Source of the DNA: Wocania_A sp965224845
GTDB taxonomy: Bacteria > Bacteroidota > Bacteroidia > Flavobacteriales > Flavobacteriaceae
Assembly: GCA_965224845.1 (NCBI GenBank)
Contig: CBDDAJ010000015.1
Coordinates: forward strand, 186,001 to 250,000
DNA: 64,000 bases
Direction of reading: 5' to 3'
How positions within the stretch are numbered: position 1 is the stretch's first letter; every line of letters begins with the position of its first letter. This document shows positions 60,402 to 64,000 of the stretch, piece by piece. Under the pieces are notes generated by a model, which saw only the letters and a program-made list of their open reading frames with translations, did not search any database and had not been told where the DNA came from. The position numbers were made by a program, and so were the translations under genes.

Positions 60402-63230
60402 ATGAAAAATATTTATATAATTCTAACTCTGTTTTTAAGTTCATTGTTTAGCCTTTATGCACAAACAGGAACCGTAACTGGAAATGTACTGGATGGTGAA
60501 TATAATAACGAGCCCATGGCATTTGCCAACATTTTAGTAAAAGGAACTACAACTGGTACAACATCTGATTTTGATGGTAAATATCAATTAAATCTTGACG
60601 AAGGTACTTATACGCTTATCTTTTCTTTTGTAGGCTATCAATCAAAAGAAATAAGTGATGTTATAATTAAATCTGGACAAGTCGTTAATTTAGATGTTGT
60701 TTTAAATTCAAATGCCCTAGATGAAATAATTATTACTACAAGTGCCAAGAGAAATACTGAAAATGCCGTTTTAAATATCCAAAAAAAATCGGTTACACTT
60801 TTAGATGGTTTATCGGCACAAAGCATAAAATCTAGCGGAGCGGGTAACCTTGCCAGTGCTGTAAAAAGTGTTCCCGGAGTTTCTGTTGAAGGAGGTAAAT
60901 ATGTTTATGTTAGAGGGCTGGGAGATCGCTATACCAAATCTACTTTAAATGGCGTTGATATTCCTGGCTTAGATCCAGATAGAAACACCATTCAAATGGA
61001 TATTTTTCCAACTAATATCTTAGATAATATTATAGTAATAAAATCTGCGGCAGCAGAATATCCAGCAGATTTTACAGGAGGAGTGGTAGATATAGTAACC
61101 AAAGATTTTCCAACAAAATTTGAAGCTGCTATATCTGTTGGAGCTGCTTTCAATCCGGATATGCATGGCAAAGACAATTATTTAAATGGCACTGCTAGCA
61201 GTACAGATTTTTGGGGTTATGATGATAACTCAAGAAACAGACCTATACATCGGTATCAAAACATTCCTGGAACTTTCGAGAATCGAGGATTATTAACCAC
61301 GCTTACCGGACGTTTTGATGGGGAACTAAGAGCTAAAAAATCAACGAGTAATCCAAACTTTGATTTTGGTTTTACGTTAGGAGATCAATTTGAAGTGGGA
61401 GAAAATAATAAACTAGGGTATCTGGCATCATTCTCATACAAAAACAGTACAACTTTTTACGAGAACCGTTTAGATGGAGCATACTCGATTGATGCTAATG
61501 ATAAATCGAACAACCAATTGGTTACAGATAGGGTGTCAAGTGGTAGCGAAGGGATAAACAATGTCCTTTTAAATGGTCTTGTTGGACTTACATTTAAAAC
61601 TCAAAATTCAAAATATAGAGTTAATGTATTACACATCCAAAATGGAGAGTCTACCGGTGGTTTTTTTAACCAGCTTGTTGCTCAAGGCGGATCGGGATCG
61701 GGATCTGGTTTCGAACCACTAACAAAAGATGCCATTACTTATACCGAACGTTCGGTAACCAATATCCTTTTAAATGGTAAACATGCATTTGGATTTGAAA
61801 ATGATTGGACTTTTGATTGGAAACTATCTCCCACAATTTCAAAAGTACACGATTTAGATCATCGGGTAACACCATTGCAACAATCGCAAACAGGCGAATT
61901 CTTTATTAGTGCATCTGCAGCTACTTTTCCAATTCGCATTTGGCGCTTTTTACAAGAAGAAAATTGGGCTGGTAAATTAGATTTCAGCAAAAAATATGAC
62001 TTATTTGGAAAACCTGCTAAAGTGAAGTTTGGAGGTGGACACACTTATAAATTTAGAGACTTTAGTGTAGATGATTGGACTTTTGACAACAATGGTACCC
62101 CTGTTGCTGATGGAAATCCAAATAATTTATTGTTAGCTGAAAATATTTGGAGTAGAGATAATAATAATGGGACCTATCTTATTTCAGGAGACATATTTAA
62201 CCCAAACGATGCTTATGAAGGCGAGCAGCATATTTCTTCAACTTATATATCAAACGAATTTAATATTACTAAACATTTAAAATCCATTTTAGGTTTAAGA
62301 GCTGAAGCCTTTGTTTCTTATTACACGGGGCAAGACGGTACAGAAATATACAATCGGGTTAAAGTATTAGATGAATATGATTTGTTTCCTTCTGCAAACT
62401 TTATTTATGCCGTTACAGAAAAATCTAATCTGCGTACATCATATTACAGAACTACTGCAAGACCTTCTTTTAAAGAGGCCTCATTATCTCAAATATTCGA
62501 CCCAATTACTGACAGATTATTTATTGGTAATATTAATTTAAAACCAACTTATATAAATAACTTCGACTTAAGGTTTGAAAATTTTGGAGAAGCAGGACAA
62601 ATGTTTGCTGTTAGTGCTTTTTACAAAGATTTTACAGATCCTCTTGAAAAATCGTTCTTTGCTTCTGCTCCAACGCAATTAACCATTGGAAATTTAGGAA
62701 GCGCAAAAGTTTATGGAGCTGAAGTTGAATTTAGAAAGCACTTAGGGTTTATCTCAGAAGGATTAAAACATCTTAAATTCTCTTTAAATGCCTCTGTTAC
62801 AGAATCTGAGCTAACGATGTCTGATGAAGAATTTAATTCACGACAAGCCAATGCCAGGACAGGTGAAACTATTGACAGAAAAAGAAATTTACAAGGGCAG
62901 TCTCCTTTCTTAATAAACACAAGCTTAAACTATTCAAATAATGAGCTTGGTTTGCAAGCAGGCTTATTCTTTAACATGCAAGGTAAAACACTTGAAGTGG
63001 TTGGTTTAGGAGGTGTTCCTGATGTGTATACAAAACCTTTTGAAAGCTTAAACTTTACGTTAAATAAAGCTTTTGGAGAAAACAAAAAGTCTTCTATAGA
63101 TATTAAAATTTCAAATATTCTAGGAAGCGACAGAGCAAGCGTATACCAATCATTTAGAGCTAAAGATCAAATTTTTTCTTTAAGAACTCCAGGAACAGAG
63201 TTTTCAATTGGTTACTCATATAAGTTCTAA
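60402..63230 (+). CDS. TonB-dependent receptor with carboxypeptidase-like regulatory domain
   Basis: The 942-residue protein has a signal peptide (ending SLYAQTG), a regulatory domain (VTGNVLDGEYNNEPMAFANILVKGT, TSDFDGKYQLNLDEG), a TonB-box stretch (LDEIIITTSAKRN), a plug (YVYVRGLGDRYTKSTLNGVDIPG, PADFTGGVVDIVTKDF) and a barrel ending GTEFSIGYSYKF. It imports a ligand, probably one supplied by the beta-helix lipoprotein encoded upstream. The pair is under the Pho-like promoter at 58901. A bidirectional terminator follows. Confidence 0.93.
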   Translation: MKNIYIILTLFLSSLFSLYAQTGTVTGNVLDGEYNNEPMAFANILVKGTTTGTTSDFDGKYQLNLDEGTYTLIFSFVGYQSKEISDVIIKSGQVVNLDVVLNSNALDEIIITTSAKRNTENAVLNIQKKSVTLLDGLSAQSIKSSGAGNLASAVKSVPGVSVEGGKYVYVRGLGDRYTKSTLNGVDIPGLDPDRNTIQMDIFPTNILDNIIVIKSAAAEYPADFTGGVVDIVTKDFPTKFEAAISVGAAFNPDMHGKDNYLNGTASSTDFWGYDDNSRNRPIHRYQNIPGTFENRGLLTTLTGRFDGELRAKKSTSNPNFDFGFTLGDQFEVGENNKLGYLASFSYKNSTTFYENRLDGAYSIDANDKSNNQLVTDRVSSGSEGINNVLLNGLVGLTFKTQNSKYRVNVLHIQNGESTGGFFNQLVAQGGSGSGSGFEPLTKDAITYTERSVTNILLNGKHAFGFENDWTFDWKLSPTISKVHDLDHRVTPLQQSQTGEFFISASAATFPIRIWRFLQEENWAGKLDFSKKYDLFGKPAKVKFGGGHTYKFRDFSVDDWTFDNNGTPVADGNPNNLLLAENIWSRDNNNGTYLISGDIFNPNDAYEGEQHISSTYISNEFNITKHLKSILGLRAEAFVSYYTGQDGTEIYNRVKVLDEYDLFPSANFIYAVTEKSNLRTSYYRTTARPSFKEASLSQIFDPITDRLFIGNINLKPTYINNFDLRFENFGEAGQMFAVSAFYKDFTDPLEKSFFASAPTQLTIGNLGSAKVYGAEVEFRKHLGFISEGLKHLKFSLNASVTESELTMSDEEFNSRQANARTGETIDRKRNLQGQSPFLINTSLNYSNNELGLQAGLFFNMQGKTLEVVGLGGVPDVYTKPFESLNFTLNKAFGENKKSSIDIKISNILGSDRASVYQSFRAKDQIFSLRTPGTEFSIGYSYKF

Positions 63231-63251
63231 AACTTAGCAAAGCTTAAAATA

Positions 63252-63283
63252 AAAAAATCGCCTATACTATAGGCGATTTTTTT
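63252..63283. terminator. Bidirectional terminator after the TonB receptor
   Basis: AAAAATCGCCTATA and TATAGGCGATTTTT (one-base centre) form a near-perfect palindrome with A and T tracts, serving both the receptor gene and the convergent gene at 63305. Confidence 0.88.
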
Positions 63284-63304
63284 ATTTCAAAAATTGGAAT
63301 GATT

Positions 63305-63628
63305 TTACAAAGAAGCAACGTTATTGTCATAATTAACTACCTTTTTTTTACCTTCAATCCAATGAATCCATTTGCCGACTTTTTTACCATTATCATAATT
63401 TGCAGAAACGATTTTTTCACCTTTTGTGTTAAAACTTAGCCACTTTCCATGTAATTTACCATCCGCAGTAAATGACCCTGTTTGACTAACAGTACCATTG
63501 TCGTGATAATAAACCACATCAATCAAGTTTGTTTCTTTATTAAGTTTTAAATCTCTCTTTTGCTTGTCTTGAGCAAAAGATACCACAGTAATTAAAAAGG
63601 TGAAAAGTAATAAAATTAATTTCTTCAT
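63305..63628 (-). CDS. Small secreted MORN-2-like repeat protein
   Basis: The 107-residue protein has a signal peptide (ending VVSFAQ) and about two to three MORN-2/YwqK-type units (VVYYHDNGTVSQTGSFTADGKLHGKWL, FNTKGEKIVSANYDNGKKVGKWIHW). These repeats occur in many secreted bacterial proteins and their role is not settled. A -7 element TATCTTTG on the minus strand (63663 to 63656) gives a leader of about 25 nt. An 11-bp repeat array lies directly upstream. Confidence 0.82.
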   Translation of the reverse strand: MKKLILLLFTFLITVVSFAQDKQKRDLKLNKETNLIDVVYYHDNGTVSQTGSFTADGKLHGKWLSFNTKGEKIVSANYDNGKKVGKWIHWIEGKKKVVNYDNNVASL

Positions 63629-63655
63629 AATTATGGGGTTTTAAACATTATAATC

Positions 63656-63710
63656 CAAAGATACAAATCACATAACATTAAATCAACCTTGAGTTAACGG
63701 TAAGTTAACA
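63656..63710 (-). promoter_or_regulatory. -7 element and four-unit 11-bp repeat array upstream of the MORN-2 gene
   Basis: TATCTTTG on the minus strand (63663 to 63656) matches TAnnTTTG. Next to it, reading on the plus strand, TAAC (63673), CAAC (63684), TAAC (63695) and TAAC (63706) start four units exactly 11 bp apart. The register to the -7 element differs from that at 58273 and 58901, so the direction of control is not certain. Confidence 0.6.
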
Positions 63711-63840
63711 TTGAAATTGTAAATATTTGAATATCAATGAATTAAATTATTAATTTTTCTAAAAATTTAACATTGGAAATCTTAATAATTACTTAATATT
63801 AGGGTTACATTCACATTAACTTAAACCTAGATATTTGTTA

Positions 63841-63854
63841 TGTCTTATAAGACA
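63841..63854. other. Perfect 14-bp palindrome
   Basis: TGTCTTATAAGACA is a perfect palindrome, extended by TTGT on the left and ACAA on the right with small gaps. It lies in a 370-bp stretch without a gene (63629-64000) and could be an operator or the 5' hairpin of a small RNA. Confidence 0.5.
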
Positions 63855-63917
63855 AACAATTAGTATTTCATTATAATCAATTAGTTTTTGTCGACTACAT
63901 TATTATGATTTCTAATG

Positions 63918-63946
63918 AGACTGCCTTGGCCAGGGCAGTCTTTTTT
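63918..63946 (+). terminator. Orphan terminator in the right-hand intergenic region
   Basis: AGACTGCC (63918-63925) pairs with GGCAGTCT (63934-63941) and TTTTT follows. No gene reads into it, which suggests an untranslated small transcript upstream. Confidence 0.75.
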
Positions 63947-63956
63947 GTTTAAAAAT

Positions 63957-64000
63957 TAATCATTAGGAAACATTAAGTTAACATTGGTTTTAGTTCTTTG
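63957..64000 (+). promoter_or_regulatory. Third Pho-like promoter, for a gene beyond the window
   Basis: Units TAATCATTAGG (63957), AAACATTAAGT (63968) and TAACATTGGTT (63979) repeat every 11 bp, and GTTCTTTG (63993-64000) begins 14 bp after the last unit and 25 bp after the one before, the same register as at 58273 and 58901. The gene it serves is outside the window. Confidence 0.6.

Noticed and set aside
1..64000. CRISPR arrays, tRNA or rRNA genes, insertion sequences, prophage
   Set aside because: I looked for regular spaced repeats, cloverleaf-like segments and transposase motifs in gene gaps and saw none; small RNAs could still be missed by eye.

Overview
The window comes from an AT-rich genome of the phylum Bacteroidetes, most likely a member of the Flavobacteriaceae. 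The evidence is the many TonB-dependent receptors with an N-terminal carboxypeptidase-like regulatory domain, the hybrid two-component regulator, lipoproteins with short Bacteroidetes-type lipoboxes, few Shine-Dalgarno sequences, and repeated matches to the Bacteroidetes -7 promoter element TAnnTTTG. No rRNA, tRNA, CRISPR array, transposase or prophage was seen.

Layout. (1) 1-7.8 kb: the start of a SusC/TonB-type receptor and a Tat-exported GH109-like oxidoreductase on the minus strand, divergent from a hybrid two-component regulator and a secreted zinc metalloprotease. (2) 8.0-29.5 kb: a denitrification island. It holds cytochrome c, fasciclin and nosZ; the nosLDFY maturation genes; a copper-uptake module (secreted peptide, YtkA-like lipoprotein, OprC/NosA-like receptor); nirK fused to cytochrome c; nirV; a SCO copper chaperone; norC, norB, norQ and norD. 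On the minus strand follow a heme-copper-oxidase-like membrane protein, the di-iron repair protein RIC and an Rrf2 regulator. Nitrate reductase is absent, so this window encodes nitrite to N2 only. (3) 29.5-43.2 kb: a prenyl diphosphate synthase, a TetR-TolC-MFP-RND efflux operon, a secreted esterase and a TonB receptor. (4) 43.4-48 kb: aspS, a ClC transporter and tadA. (5) 48-54 kb: a seven-gene minus-strand operon of secreted, membrane and regulatory proteins of unknown role, including an astacin-like lipoprotein and a TPR-TM-LytTR regulator. (6) 54.2-58.2 kb: dxs, an orphan protein resembling EF-Tu domain 2, and dgt. (7) 58.3-64 kb: a carboxypeptidase-regulatory-like protein, a beta-helix lipoprotein and a TonB receptor behind promoters built of 11-bp direct repeats, probably a phosphate-type (Pho) regulon.

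Regulation visible in the DNA. Three denitrification promoters (nosZ operon, copper-uptake operon, nirK operon) carry a Crp/Fnr-type palindrome, each centred exactly 29.5 bp upstream of a TAnnTTTG element. The Rrf2 gene and the ric gene each carry a GGATAA-NN-TTRTCC palindrome, consistent with NO- or Fe-S-responsive repression. A nested palindrome sits on the tetR promoter. Two, probably three, promoters at the right end share the same 11-bp repeat register relative to their -7 element.

The most novel candidates are the 48-54 kb operon, the NorB-like heme protein at 26.9-28.1 kb, the EF-Tu-domain orphan at 56.1 kb and the Pho-like promoter family with a possible small RNA at the right edge.
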